Below are positions 36,523-45,308 of a stretch of 64,000 nucleotides of DNA, piece after piece; position 1 is the stretch's first letter, and every line of letters starts with the position of its first letter. The position numbers and the translations under genes are program-made. Source of the DNA: Ruegeria pomeroyi (lineage in GTDB: Bacteria > Pseudomonadota > Alphaproteobacteria > Rhodobacterales > Rhodobacteraceae); assembly GCF_021405525.1 (NCBI RefSeq), contig NZ_JAGQAG010000001.1, positions 2,046,001-2,110,000 of the forward strand, given 5' to 3'. Under the pieces are notes generated by a model. The model had not been told where the DNA came from. It worked only from the letters and a program-made list of their open reading frames with translations, and ran no database searches.

Positions 36523-36712
36523 GTAAACTGCCCGTTTCTTGTGCAGGTTCTATATATTGTGGGCGCATCTTAACAGACCCCGTACATGAGGTGCAATGCA
36601 TAGAGCGAAATTAGGCTGGCAGCCACGGCGCCACAGTGCCAACATGCTGTTTTTATGGATTTTTTATTAGAATCAGGCATCCTGATTGAACCGGGGGCAA
36701 CTGGAGGTTCAA

Positions 36713-36982
36713 ATGGCTGCAACAGAAACCGAGCTGATGCTGAAGGGGTATGGGCTGACCACGGCAGAATTCTTCTATCACATGCCGGACCATATCCATG
36801 TGCTGAATACCTTTGTCTGGCAGGATTATGACCTTGCACCGGACCATCCCAGGCTGTTCGGCTTCATCGAATTCTGGCAGCGCGAGATCGACGGCCCGCT
36901 GCATTCGGTGCGGTTTACCCACCGCAAGATGATCTCGCCGGGTGAATGGCGCAATGTCGTGGGCGAGTTCCGGCTGCACTGA
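36713..36982 (+). CDS. Usg family protein
   Basis: An 89-residue protein resembling the small alphaproteobacterial Usg family (ELMLKGYGLTTAEFFYHMPDHIHVLNTFVWQDYDLAPDHP). Its function is not established; homologues are often found near trp genes, which are absent here. GGAGG lies five bases before the ATG at 36713, which decides against the start 27 bases upstream. It is divergent from gyrA across a 190-base gap and convergent with the radical SAM gene (20-base gap). Confidence 0.85.
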   Translation: MAATETELMLKGYGLTTAEFFYHMPDHIHVLNTFVWQDYDLAPDHPRLFGFIEFWQREIDGPLHSVRFTHRKMISPGEWRNVVGEFRLH

Positions 36983-37002
36983 GCCGTGCCACCTCGGCGG
37001 CT

Positions 37003-37956
37003 TCAGGCCGAGCAGCTGGCCCCGCCCAGCACGCAGAACTTGGCGCAATGGGGGTGGTTCAGCTGAACCGGGCGTTCGGCCTCGGCCAGGGTTTCGCCCA
37101 GTTCGAATTCGGGCGCATAGGGCAAAAGGGTGCAGGCCAGCACCACAGGATGCGCCGCGCCTTTGCGTTTCACCACCATGCGCGAACTGGCGCACATGAG
37201 CGTGTCGGGGGATTTACCCATGATGCCCCAGCACGCGGTGGTGATCTCGGGCACCTCGACCCGTTCGTCCATCTCGGGGAACAGCACGGTCTGGCCGGGA
37301 TCTGTCGCGTCGATCGCAAACCCGTGTTCGGTATAAAACGCGGCATAACCCGCGCGCGCCTCGGCCTCGCTTTCACCCCAGACTGTGCGTCCGGCCACGG
37401 TCATTCGCGCGCCGCAATCGCGTAGCCAGGCCATCCCAGCAAGTGTCCGGGCAAAACTGCCGGTACCGCGTTCGGCGTCATGACAGGCGGCGCTGTGATG
37501 ATCGACCGAAATGCGCAGGGTCAGCCTGTCACCGAACTCGCGCACTAGCGCCGCCAGCCCCTGCCGCATCGCCTTGCGCATCATCGGGCGCATCGCATTG
37601 GTCAGGATCAGCACCTCGAAACCGCGTGCCAGCGCCGCTCGCGCCATGGCGATGATCTGGGGATTCATGAAAGGTTCACCACCGGTGAACCCGATCTCGC
37701 GCACCGGCCAGCCGCGCGCCGCGATCTGATCCAGATATCCGATGACTTCATCCTCGGTGATATAGACCAGCGCGTCGTTTTTCGGGCTCGACAGGATATA
37801 GCAATTGGCACATTCGATATTGCACAGGGTGCCGGTGTTGAACCACAGCGTCTCGGGTCGGCTCAGGGCGACGCTGGCCCGTTGCTGCCCGTCCGCTGTC
37901 ACGAAACTGTCCTGAAACTTGCCGATATTGGCGGTCTGTTGTGCGTGATCCTTCAT
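37003..37956 (-). CDS. Radical SAM protein with Cys-rich C-terminus
   Basis: A 317-residue radical SAM enzyme. The [4Fe-4S]-AdoMet motif is C45-x3-C49-x2-C52 (LCNIECANCYILS), followed by GFTGGEPFMNP (GGE motif near 90) and LRISVDHH. The C-terminal third has additional cysteines (TACWGIM, LMCAS, ACTLLP, CAKFCVLGGASCSA) that could bind an auxiliary Fe-S cluster, as in SPASM-like maturases. No peptide precursor or substrate gene is adjacent. AGGCAGGATAG precedes the ATG. The exact reaction is unknown. Confidence 0.85.
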   Translation of the reverse strand: MKDHAQQTANIGKFQDSFVTADGQQRASVALSRPETLWFNTGTLCNIECANCYILSSPKNDALVYITEDEVIGYLDQIAARGWPVREIGFTGGEPFMNPQIIAMARAALARGFEVLILTNAMRPMMRKAMRQGLAALVREFGDRLTLRISVDHHSAACHDAERGTGSFARTLAGMAWLRDCGARMTVAGRTVWGESEAEARAGYAAFYTEHGFAIDATDPGQTVLFPEMDERVEVPEITTACWGIMGKSPDTLMCASSRMVVKRKGAAHPVVLACTLLPYAPEFELGETLAEAERPVQLNHPHCAKFCVLGGASCSA

Positions 37957-38114
37957 CTATCCTGCCTGTGCCTGCATATGGGCTTGATCTAGCAGCAACG
38001 TAACGGGAAAAGAAAGCGGGATCAGATGGTTTGACGGGCTTGTGATACCGGGAGAGCTTGAAATTGTTTGCGCTAACAGTGGACAGAACCCCGGCAAGGC
38101 GATAAGGAGCAGCC

Positions 38115-39572
38115 ATGGTATCGCGCGTCATTCCGGTGGAACCCTTCGATCTGGTCGTCTTTGGCGGTACCGGCGATCTGGCACGTCGCAAGATCCTGCC
38201 CGCGTTGTTCCGTCGCTCGGTCGCGGGCCAGATGCCCGATGGCAACCGCATCATCGGTGTCGCACGTCAGGACATGGGTGCCGAGGCGTATCGTGCCCTG
38301 ATCGCTCAAGGCCTGCGCGAGCTGTGGCCCGAGGCGGTGCAGTCTCCCGATGCGCTCAACCGTTTCCTGTCGCGGCTCGATTACATGGCGCTGGATGCCA
38401 CCCGGCCCGAGGGCTGGGACGGACTGGCCGCGGCGTTGGGGCACGGCGTTCGCGCCTTTTACTTCTCGGTTGGACCGGGTCTATTCGGCGCGCTGGCCGA
38501 ACGGCTGCATCAGCACGGGCTGGTCAGCCAGGATACCCGCATCGTGGTCGAGAAACCCTTTGGCCACGATCTGGCCAGCGCGCAGGCGTTGAACGCCACG
38601 TTGGCCGCGCATTTTCATGAACGCCAGATCTATCGGATCGACCACTACTTGGGCAAGGAGACGGTACAGAACCTGATGGCGGTCCGCTTTGGCAACATGC
38701 TGTTCGAACCGCTCTGGAACAGCCAGTATGTCGACCATATCCAGATCACCGTGGCCGAAACCGTGGGGGTCGGCGGCCGGGCCGATTACTATGACCGGGC
38801 CGGCGCGATGCGCGACATGATGCAGAATCATCTGATGCAGCTCTTGTGCCTGATCGCGATGGAGCCTCCGGCCAAGTTCGACCCCGACGCGGTGCGCGAT
38901 GAAAAGCTCAAGGTGATCCGGGCACTGGACCCGGTCAAGCCGCATCATATCGTGCGCGGCCAATACGCGGTGCCGGTGGGCGGTGCCGGACAGGGCTATC
39001 GCGACGAGGTGGGCGATGCCCGCTCGATCACCGAAAGCTATATCGCGCTGCGCGCCCATATCAGCAACTGGCGATGGGCTGGCACGCCCTTTTACCTGCG
39101 CACGGGCAAGCGGCTGGTGGCGCGGTCCTCTGTCATCAACGTGATGTTCAAGGACGCGCCGCATTCGATTTTCGGCGAAGAGGCCGGGCGGCATGCCAAC
39201 GTGTTGTCGATCCGGCTGCAACCCAACGAGGGCATCACGCTCAAGGTGACGATCAAGGAACCGGGGCCGGGCGGCATGCGGCTGGTCGAGGTGCCGCTGG
39301 ACATGAGTTTCGCCAAGGCGCTGGGGCCCGAGAACCAGAACCCGCCCGATGCCTATGAACGGCTGATCATGGATGTGATCCGGGGCAACCAGACCCTGTT
39401 CATGCGCGGCGACGAGGTCGAGGCCGCCTGGGCCTGGACAGACCCGATCATCGCGGGCTGGGAGGCCCGTGGCGATGTGCCCAAACCCTATGATTGCGGC
39501 AGCACCGGCCCCGGCGACGCCGAGCTGCTTATGAGACGCGACGGTCGCCGCTGGCAGGGGATAAACCCATGA
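38115..39572 (+). CDS. zwf: Glucose-6-phosphate 1-dehydrogenase
   Basis: The 485-residue enzyme oxidises glucose 6-phosphate to 6-phosphogluconolactone, opening the Entner-Doudoroff and pentose phosphate routes. The nucleotide-binding GGTGDLARRK is at 17-26, and the active-site signature RIDHYLGKE lies at about 174-182. AAGGAG precedes the ATG. The stop overlaps the pgl start as ATGA, and pgi follows, so zwf-pgl-pgi is one operon, a layout typical of sugar metabolism in roseobacters. Confidence 0.97.
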   Translation: MVSRVIPVEPFDLVVFGGTGDLARRKILPALFRRSVAGQMPDGNRIIGVARQDMGAEAYRALIAQGLRELWPEAVQSPDALNRFLSRLDYMALDATRPEGWDGLAAALGHGVRAFYFSVGPGLFGALAERLHQHGLVSQDTRIVVEKPFGHDLASAQALNATLAAHFHERQIYRIDHYLGKETVQNLMAVRFGNMLFEPLWNSQYVDHIQITVAETVGVGGRADYYDRAGAMRDMMQNHLMQLLCLIAMEPPAKFDPDAVRDEKLKVIRALDPVKPHHIVRGQYAVPVGGAGQGYRDEVGDARSITESYIALRAHISNWRWAGTPFYLRTGKRLVARSSVINVMFKDAPHSIFGEEAGRHANVLSIRLQPNEGITLKVTIKEPGPGGMRLVEVPLDMSFAKALGPENQNPPDAYERLIMDVIRGNQTLFMRGDEVEAAWAWTDPIIAGWEARGDVPKPYDCGSTGPGDAELLMRRDGRRWQGINP

Positions 39573-40240
39573 ATATCCAAGACTATCCCGACCGCGAAAT
39601 GCTCGCCATCGACCTCGCCAACCACCTGGCCGGAGAGTTGGAGGCGACACTGCTGACCCATGACCGCGCCACGCTGGCAGTGGCGGGCGGCACCACGCCC
39701 GGCCCGGTCTTCGACGTGCTCTGCGCCGCCGATCTGGACTGGCACCGGGTCATGGTGCTGCCGACCGACGAACGCTGCGTGCCGCAGGACCATCCGCGCG
39801 CCAATGCCCGGCTGATCACAGAGCAGTTGCTGGTCAACCGCGCCGCCAGCGCCAGCTATTTGCCGCTTTACCTGCCCGGCGCCGAACCCGAGGATTGTCT
39901 GGCCGAGGTCGAGACGCTGCTGACCCCGGCGCTGCCCCTGTCGGTACTGGTGCTGGGCATGGGCGAGGACATGCACACCGCCTCGCTCTTCCCCGGCATG
40001 CCGGGGCTTGAGGCGGCGCTGGACGGGGACGCGCCGGTGCTGGCTGTCGCCCGGCCGGAAACCCAGCCCGAGGCCCGGATCACGCTGACCGCCCCGGTGC
40101 TGAACGGGGCGCTGTCAAAGCACCTGATCATCTTTGGTGCCGCCAAACGCAAGGCGCTGGAACGGGCGATGTCCTTGCCCCCCGAAGAGGCGCCGGTGGC
40201 GGCGGTTCTGGACGGTATCACGGTCCATTGGGCGGAATAG
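39569..40240 (+). CDS. pgl: 6-phosphogluconolactonase
   Basis: The 223-residue enzyme hydrolyses 6-phosphogluconolactone to 6-phosphogluconate. Signatures are LAVAGGTTPGPVFDVL (about 33-48), VLPTDERCVPQDHPRANARL (about 63-82) and VLGMGEDMHTASLFPG (about 128-143), where roseobacters have ED in place of the usual DG. The ATG at 39569 overlaps the zwf stop as ATGA; longer frames upstream belong to zwf sequence. It is the second gene of the zwf-pgl-pgi operon. Confidence 0.95.
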   Translation: MNIQDYPDREMLAIDLANHLAGELEATLLTHDRATLAVAGGTTPGPVFDVLCAADLDWHRVMVLPTDERCVPQDHPRANARLITEQLLVNRAASASYLPLYLPGAEPEDCLAEVETLLTPALPLSVLVLGMGEDMHTASLFPGMPGLEAALDGDAPVLAVARPETQPEARITLTAPVLNGALSKHLIIFGAAKRKALERAMSLPPEEAPVAAVLDGITVHWAE

Positions 40241-40249
40241 GTTTCTTCC

Positions 40250-41869
40250 ATGTTTCAAGATTTGCACGCGCTTCACACTGACCGGTCGGGCCGCCGCATC
40301 CTCGACCTTTTCGCCGCCGACCCTGGGAGGGCCGAACGGTTCTGTGCCGATCTGGGTGAGATGCGGCTGGATTACTCCAAGACCCTGATCGACGCGGATA
40401 TCCGGGCCGCGCTGATCGCGCTCTGCGAGCAGGCCGGGTTGGCCGCGCGCCGCGAGGCGATGTTTTCGGGCGACGCGATCAACGAGACCGAGGGCCGCCC
40501 CGTGCTGCACACGGCGCTGCGCAATCTGGATGGCGGGCCGGTTCTGGTCGAGGGCCGCGACGTGATGCCCGAGGTGCGCGCGACCCTTGCACGGATGCGG
40601 GTGTTTGCCGATGCGGTGCGGACCGGCACGCTGAGCGGGGCAGGCGGGGCTTTTACCGATGTGGTCAATATCGGCATCGGTGGCTCCGATCTGGGTCCGG
40701 CCATGGCCACGCTGGCGCTTGCGCCCCATCACGACGGGCCACGCTGCCATTTCGTGTCGAACGTGGATGGGGCCCATATCGCGGATACCCTGCGGGGGCT
40801 GGATCCGACGCGTACTCTGGTGATCGTCGCCTCCAAGACCTTCACCACCATCGAGACGATGACCAATGCCCGTACCGCCCGCGACTGGATGCAGCGCGGC
40901 GGCGGCGACCCGGCGCGGCAATTCGCGGCGCTCTCCAGCGCGACGGACAAGACCGCCGATTTCGGCATCCCGGACGCACATGTGTTTGGCTTCGCCGATT
41001 GGGTCGGCGGGCGATATTCCATGTGGGGTCCGATAGGGCTGAGCCTGATGATTGCGATCGGCCCCGACGATTTCGACGCCTTCCTGCGCGGCGGGCAGGC
41101 GATGGACGATCATTTCCGCAGCGCGCCCTGGGCCGAAAACATGCCCGTGATGCTGGCCCTGACCGGTATCTGGCATCATCAGGTCTGCGGCTATCCCAGC
41201 CGCGCGGTGCTGCCCTATGATCAGCGGCTTGCACGTCTGCCGGCCTATTTCCAGCAACTCGAAATGGAATCGAACGGCAAATCGGTTGCGATGGACGGCA
41301 CCGCACTGGATCAGGCCGCCAGTCCCATCGTCTGGGGTGAGCCGGGCACCAATGGCCAGCATGCGTTCTATCAGCTGATCCATCAGGGCAAGCAGATCGT
41401 TCCCTGCGAATTCATGGTGGCCGCCCGCGGACACGAGCCGGAGCTGGACCACCACCACCGCCTCCTGCTGGCCAATTGCCTGGCCCAGTCCGAAGCGCTG
41501 ATGCGGGGCCGGTCCCTGTCCGAGGCGCGCGCCATCGTCGCGGGCCGGGGTCATGACGATGCCGAGCTGGACCGCCAGGCCCGTCATCGGGTGTTCGAGG
41601 GCAACCGCCCTTCGACCACGCTGATCTATCCGCAACTGACGCCCGACATGCTGGGACGGATCGTGGCGCTTTACGAACACCGGGTGTTTGTCGAAGGCGT
41701 GATCCTTGGCATCAACTCGTTCGATCAATGGGGTGTCGAGCTGGGCAAGGAACTGGCGACCTCTCTGGGCCCTATTGTCGAGGGCACGCAGCCCGCCACC
41801 GGCAAGGATGGGTCGACCGCCGCGCTGGTGGCCTATGCGCTGCGTCATCGTGACCACGGGCTGACGTAG
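40250..41869 (+). CDS. pgi: Glucose-6-phosphate isomerase
   Basis: The 539-residue enzyme interconverts glucose 6-phosphate and fructose 6-phosphate. The substrate-binding block [15 protein letters not shown] is near 143-157, SKTFTTIET near 198-206, the signature [13 protein letters not shown] near 250-262, and [14 protein letters not shown] near the C-terminus (about 484-497). It closes the zwf-pgl-pgi operon, nine bases after pgl, allowing recycling of triose products back to the Entner-Doudoroff pathway. No terminator is obvious before dmdB. Confidence 0.97.
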   Translation: MFQDLHALHTDRSGRRILDLFAADPGRAERFCADLGEMRLDYSKTLIDADIRAALIALCEQAGLAARREAMFSGDAINETEGRPVLHTALRNLDGGPVLVEGRDVMPEVRATLARMRVFADAVRTGTLSGAGGAFTDVVNIGIGGSDLGPAMATLALAPHHDGPRCHFVSNVDGAHIADTLRGLDPTRTLVIVASKTFTTIETMTNARTARDWMQRGGGDPARQFAALSSATDKTADFGIPDAHVFGFADWVGGRYSMWGPIGLSLMIAIGPDDFDAFLRGGQAMDDHFRSAPWAENMPVMLALTGIWHHQVCGYPSRAVLPYDQRLARLPAYFQQLEMESNGKSVAMDGTALDQAASPIVWGEPGTNGQHAFYQLIHQGKQIVPCEFMVAARGHEPELDHHHRLLLANCLAQSEALMRGRSLSEARAIVAGRGHDDAELDRQARHRVFEGNRPSTTLIYPQLTPDMLGRIVALYEHRVFVEGVILGINSFDQWGVELGKELATSLGPIVEGTQPATGKDGSTAALVAYALRHRDHGLT

Positions 41870-42030
41870 GGTTCCGGTCCGTCAAAGGGACACAAAGTTA
41901 TTGTCACGCGGCCCGCTGATTGGCAGGGTCCGGCATTGGGCGGGGCCGCGTCGACGCGGCCACGAAGAGGAGACATGTGACACCGCGCAGGGCGCGGCCG
42001 TCACCCGAAGAACAGGGAAGGAACCCGAGA

Positions 42031-43887
42031 ATGCTGGGACAGATGATGTATCAGCCGCTGCTGATCTCGTCGCTGATCGACCATGCGGCGCGTTATCACG
42101 GCGAGGCGCCGATCTGGTCGGTCAGTACCGAAGGCGGGGTCGAGGAGACCAATTGGGCAGGGATCGCGGCCAATGCCCGTTGTCTCGGCTCGGCCCTGAC
42201 CGGGGCCGGCCTGGCGCCACAGTCACGGGTGGCGACTCTCGCCTGGAACAACCGGCGGCATCTGGAGATCTATTACGGCGTGTCCGGCGCCGGCTTCGTG
42301 CTGCACACGATCAACCCGCGCCTGTTCCCCGAACAGCTGGTCTATATCCTCAACCATGCCGAGGATCGCATCCTGTTCTTTGATGCCACCTTTCTGCCGC
42401 TGGTCGAGGGGATTCGCCCGCAACTGACCACCGTCGAACGGCTGATCCTGATGGGGCCGCGCGACGAGGCAGCGGCGGCACGGATCGAGGGGCTGGAATT
42501 CTACGACGAGTTCGTCGCCACGGGCGATGCAGGTTTTGACTGGCCCGATCTGGACGAGCGCACGGCTTCGAGCCTGTGCTATACCTCGGGGACCACGGGC
42601 AACCCCAAGGGGGTGCTTTATTCTCACCGTTCCACCGTACTGCACAGTTTCGGGTCGAACACCCGCGATTGCATCGGCTTTTCGGCGCGCGACGTGGTGA
42701 TGCCGGTGGTACCGATGTTCCATGTCAACGCCTGGGGCACGCCCTATGCCTGTGCCATGTCGGGCTCTTGCATGGTGTTGCCGGGGCCGGACCTGCATGG
42801 CGAGGCGCTGGTGGGGCTGATCGACCAATATGGCGTGACCATCGCGCTGGGGGTGCCGACCATCTGGCAGGGGCTGCTGACAACCGCCCGTGCCAAGGGC
42901 AGTACGTTGGAGAGCCTGACACGCACGGTGATCGGCGGCGCGGCCTGTCCGCCCTCGATGATCGCCGAATTCCGCGACCGTTACGGCGTCGACACCGTGC
43001 ATGCCTGGGGCATGTCCGAGATGAGCCCGCTGGGCACCACCAACCAGCCATTGGCGAAACATGGCGCACTGCCGGTCGAGGCACAGCACAAGCTGCGTGA
43101 GAACCAGGGCCGTCCGCCCTATGGGGTTGAGCTGAAGATCGTCGATGACGACGGCAACCAGTTGCCCAATGACGGCCAGACCCAGGGCGACCTGATGGTG
43201 CGGGGCCATTGGGTGTTGGACAGTTATTTCCAGTTGCAGGACCAGCCGATCCTGTCGGATGGTTGGTTCGCCACCGGCGATGTGGCGACGCTGGACCGCG
43301 ACGGATACATGACGATCCGGGACCGGTCCAAGGATATCATCAAGTCGGGCGGCGAATGGATCAGCTCGGTCGAGCTGGAGAATATCGCCGTGGCGCATCC
43401 GAAACTGGCCACCGCTGCGGTGATCGGTGTTCCGCATCCGAAATGGGACGAACGCCCGCTTCTTGTGGCGGTGAGCGCCGAGGGCGAAACGCCCGACGAG
43501 GCGGAGCTGCTGGCTTTCTTCGACGGCAAGATCGCCAAATGGCAGGTGCCTGACCGGGTCGTGTTTGTCGATGCTCTACCGCTGAATGCCACCGGCAAGG
43601 TGCTGAAACGGACGCTGCGGGATCAGTTCAAGGACGTTCTCACCGGCCGAGCCGGGCAGAACCGGCAAGCGGGGATTTCCGGCCCGGAAAACACATGTTT
43701 TCCGGGCTCTCCTTGTCTGTCGTCTGAGTTTCTCGGAAAGATGAGGTGGTTTCGTAGCGGAGGCTCTGGTTGGTTTCTGTTGGAGCCTATGCGGCAGCGG
43801 ATTGGTGCTTTGTTTTGGCGTTTTCCGTTTGTCTGTGTTCTTTTGTCTCTTCTCAACTGCAGGATCCGCGCGCTGCGACCGTGGTAG
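42031..43887 (+). CDS. dmdB: Methylmercaptopropionate-CoA ligase DmdB with abnormal C-terminal extension
   Basis: Residues 1-539 match DmdB, the CoA ligase of the DMSP demethylation pathway: MLGQMM start, A3 motif YTSGTTGNPKG at about 184-194, MFHVNAW with H231 and W235 (known active-site positions), GDVATLDRDGY, RDRSKDIIKSGGEW, and the A10 lysine at exactly 523 in NATGKVLK. Relatives stop after DVLTG (539). Here the next codon is CGA (43648-43650), one transition from TGA, and the frame runs 79 residues further through the terminator hairpin and antisense to an IS3 remnant. GGAAGGA precedes the ATG. It lies 161 bases behind pgi. The extension may impair folding or be a sequencing error. Confidence 0.9.
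   Translation: MLGQMMYQPLLISSLIDHAARYHGEAPIWSVSTEGGVEETNWAGIAANARCLGSALTGAGLAPQSRVATLAWNNRRHLEIYYGVSGAGFVLHTINPRLFPEQLVYILNHAEDRILFFDATFLPLVEGIRPQLTTVERLILMGPRDEAAAARIEGLEFYDEFVATGDAGFDWPDLDERTASSLCYTSGTTGNPKGVLYSHRSTVLHSFGSNTRDCIGFSARDVVMPVVPMFHVNAWGTPYACAMSGSCMVLPGPDLHGEALVGLIDQYGVTIALGVPTIWQGLLTTARAKGSTLESLTRTVIGGAACPPSMIAEFRDRYGVDTVHAWGMSEMSPLGTTNQPLAKHGALPVEAQHKLRENQGRPPYGVELKIVDDDGNQLPNDGQTQGDLMVRGHWVLDSYFQLQDQPILSDGWFATGDVATLDRDGYMTIRDRSKDIIKSGGEWISSVELENIAVAHPKLATAAVIGVPHPKWDERPLLVAVSAEGETPDEAELLAFFDGKIAKWQVPDRVVFVDALPLNATGKVLKRTLRDQFKDVLTGRAGQNRQAGISGPENTCFPGSPCLSSEFLGKMRWFRSGGSGWFLLEPMRQRIGALFWRFPFVCVLLSLLNCRIRALRPW
43682..43707 (+). terminator. Hairpin behind the ancestral dmdB stop
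   Basis: A perfect 11-bp stem GCCCGGAAAAC/GTTTTCCGGGC with the 4-base loop acat starts 32 bases after the position where dmdB relatives end. A similar hairpin lies at 33264-33283. It is now inside the extended dmdB frame. Confidence 0.6.
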
Positions 43888-43928
43888 ACGTCGACAGCGG
43901 ACAAGTTGTCAGGTGGGCGCTGACGCAA
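43718..43928 (-). mobile_element. IS3-family insertion remnant (right end)
   Basis: The minus strand carries the C-terminus of an IS3-type transposase (43803-43928) and about 85 bases of flanking IS sequence. The boundary next to dmdB reads TGTCGTCTGAGTTTC from 43718, beginning with TG as IS3-family inverted repeats do. The other end and the catalytic domain are missing. GC content and T-rich runs differ from the neighbouring genes. Confidence 0.5.
43803..43928 (-). pseudogene. IS3-family transposase, C-terminal fragment
   Basis: About 42 residues, including NLSAVDVYHGRSARILQLR and then KRTQTNGKRQNK. They follow the conserved end of IS3-family (OrfB) transposases, typically NLTPADVYxGR..IL..R...K..T...RR. 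An in-frame stop lies just upstream, and the DDE catalytic core is absent, so this is a relic. Recognition is by pattern from memory only. Confidence 0.5.
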
Positions 43929-43930
43929 GA

Positions 43931-44158
43931 CACCGCTTGATTAATATGCCCCGCTTCCAGGTCATGTTGATAAAACGCGCGGCGAACGGTGGATCGATGA
44001 AATGCCGATGAACCGAGGAAGCTCTCTGCGGTTTTATCGTAATTGTTGGTGCGCGACTGCCGTTTATCAGAGTGTTGAAGAGGCGCCCCCGGTGAACCAC
44101 TTTTGTCAACAGGACCTAAACGGTCTCTGAACGAAAAAACAACCCCTTCGCAACAAGC
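43931..44158. other. Unassigned non-coding stretch between IS remnant and tRNA-Asn
   Basis: About 230 bases of lower GC than the genes around it. Short frames exist on both strands, but none shows a ribosome-binding site or recognisable motif. It could be further decayed insertion sequence or the tRNA 3' flank. I see no promoter, repeat or attachment-site duplication that I can defend. Confidence 0.4.
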
Positions 44159-44195
44159 AAAAAAGCCCTCAAGTCTTTGAGACTTAAGGGCTTTT
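44159..44195 (-). terminator. Rho-independent terminator of tRNA-Asn
   Basis: A 14-bp stem (44163-44176 with 44180-44193, one G-T pair, loop of three bases) is followed on the minus strand by a run of T's (44164-44159). It starts three bases after the tRNA CCA end. Confidence 0.9.
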
Positions 44196-44197
44196 CA

Positions 44198-44272
44198 TGG
44201 CTCCGGCGGTAGGGATCGAACCTACGACCAATTGATTAACAGTCAACTGCTCTACCGCTGAGCTACGCCGGA
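44198..44272 (-). tRNA. tRNA-Asn (GTT)
   Basis: A 75-base cloverleaf begins TCCGGCG TAGCTCAGCGGTAGAGC on the minus strand, with anticodon loop ACTGTTAAT giving GTT. It has a T-arm GTAGG-TTCGATC-CCTAC, discriminator G and an encoded CCA. The 7-bp acceptor stem TCCGGCG/CGCCGGA is perfect. It decodes AAC/AAU. Its terminator follows directly. Confidence 0.95.
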
Positions 44273-44318
44273 ACGGTTCGCGCCGTATAGCAATCCCGAT
44301 TCACATCGTCCAGAGGGC

Positions 44319-44343
44319 GAAAAGAAAATTCACAGAATTTTCT
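44319..44343 (-). terminator. Terminator of the metallo-hydrolase gene
   Basis: AGAAAATTC-aca-GAATTTTCT (44323-44343) forms a perfect 9-bp hairpin; on the minus strand it is followed by TTTTCG. It lies seven bases past the stop of the metallo-beta-lactamase-fold gene. The core resembles the A/T palindrome of the composite repeats. Confidence 0.65.
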
Positions 44344-44349
44344 CGAGGC

Positions 44350-45267
44350 TCAGGATAGTCGTTGAAACCGCGCCACAACCGAGAGTTTCTCCTCGGGCGC
44401 GACCCGGTTACGGCCAGTCAGATCGACCAGATGTGCGAACACATTTCGTGTGGCAGCGGGCAGCAGCGCAGCGGGCGTTTCTGTGTAGATGCGCCGCGCC
44501 AGCGCCTCGGCCGTGGCGGGGCCATCAGCCAACGCTACCAGAATCGCCTCCTCGCGCCCCATCCGGTGCCCGATCAGCCAGTCGAGCCGCGCTCCGGGCG
44601 CGCTCACCGGTGCGCCGTGGCCCGGATGGAACAGCCTCCAGTCGCGGGCGCGCAGGTCGCGGCAGGCGGTCATGAAATCGGTCAGGTCGCCATCGGGGGG
44701 CGAGACCAGCGAACTGGCCCAGCCCATCACGTGATCGGCGGTAAAACACACATCCTGCCAGGCCAGCGCGATATGGTTGCCCAGATGCCCCGGTGTGTGG
44801 ATCACCTCCAGCTGCCAGCCATCGCCCTCGATTCGCGCTCCATCGGCGACCGTGTGATCGGGCAGAAATCCGGTGTCGATACCCTCGCCACCCCCCGCCA
44901 GCCCCTGCGCTGCCAGATCGCGCATCACCGCGCTGCGTCCGGCCTCGGGCCCGCCAAAGGCCAGAACCGGCGCGCCGGTGCGCTTGGCCAGCGGACGGGC
45001 CAGAGGCGAGTGGTCCAGATGGGTATGGGTCACGACGATATGACTTATGCTCTCGCCCGGGCCAAGCGCGGCCAGAATCGCCTCCAGATGCGCCTCGCTC
45101 AGGGGGCCGGGGTCGATCACCGCCAGCTCTCTTGTGCCCACCAGATAGGTATTGGTGCCGCGATAGGTCATCGGCGAGGGGTTAGGCGCCACGATCCGCC
45201 GTATCCCGGGCTCCAACTCGATGGGGGTGCCGAAGGGCGGGTCGAAATCGTCGGGCGGCTGGGTCAT
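44350..45267 (-). CDS. Metallo-beta-lactamase-fold hydrolase (LACTB2-like)
   Basis: A 305-residue MBL-fold protein. The zinc motif THTHLDH has H81, H83, D85 and H86; further ligands are in HTPGHLGNHI (about 170) and FTADHVMG (about 188). The C-terminus carries a winged-helix-like region (PATAEALARRIYTE..NVFAHLVDL), as in the LACTB2 ribonuclease/hydrolase group. It lacks a signal peptide. The ATG at 45267 (after AAAGAGACAG) is preferred to a start 48 bases upstream that would overlap the divergent kinase gene. Confidence 0.88.
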   Translation of the reverse strand: MTQPPDDFDPPFGTPIELEPGIRRIVAPNPSPMTYRGTNTYLVGTRELAVIDPGPLSEAHLEAILAALGPGESISHIVVTHTHLDHSPLARPLAKRTGAPVLAFGGPEAGRSAVMRDLAAQGLAGGGEGIDTGFLPDHTVADGARIEGDGWQLEVIHTPGHLGNHIALAWQDVCFTADHVMGWASSLVSPPDGDLTDFMTACRDLRARDWRLFHPGHGAPVSAPGARLDWLIGHRMGREEAILVALADGPATAEALARRIYTETPAALLPAATRNVFAHLVDLTGRNRVAPEEKLSVVARFQRLS

Positions 45268-45308
45268 CTGTCTCTTTTTCTCGCTCTGGCACCGGGGTAG
45301 GTTTAGCC

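Noticed and set aside
43682-43707. Hairpin as a translational recoding signal in dmdB
   Set aside because: It lies behind the likely ancestral stop position and fits a terminator better; no slippery sequence precedes it.
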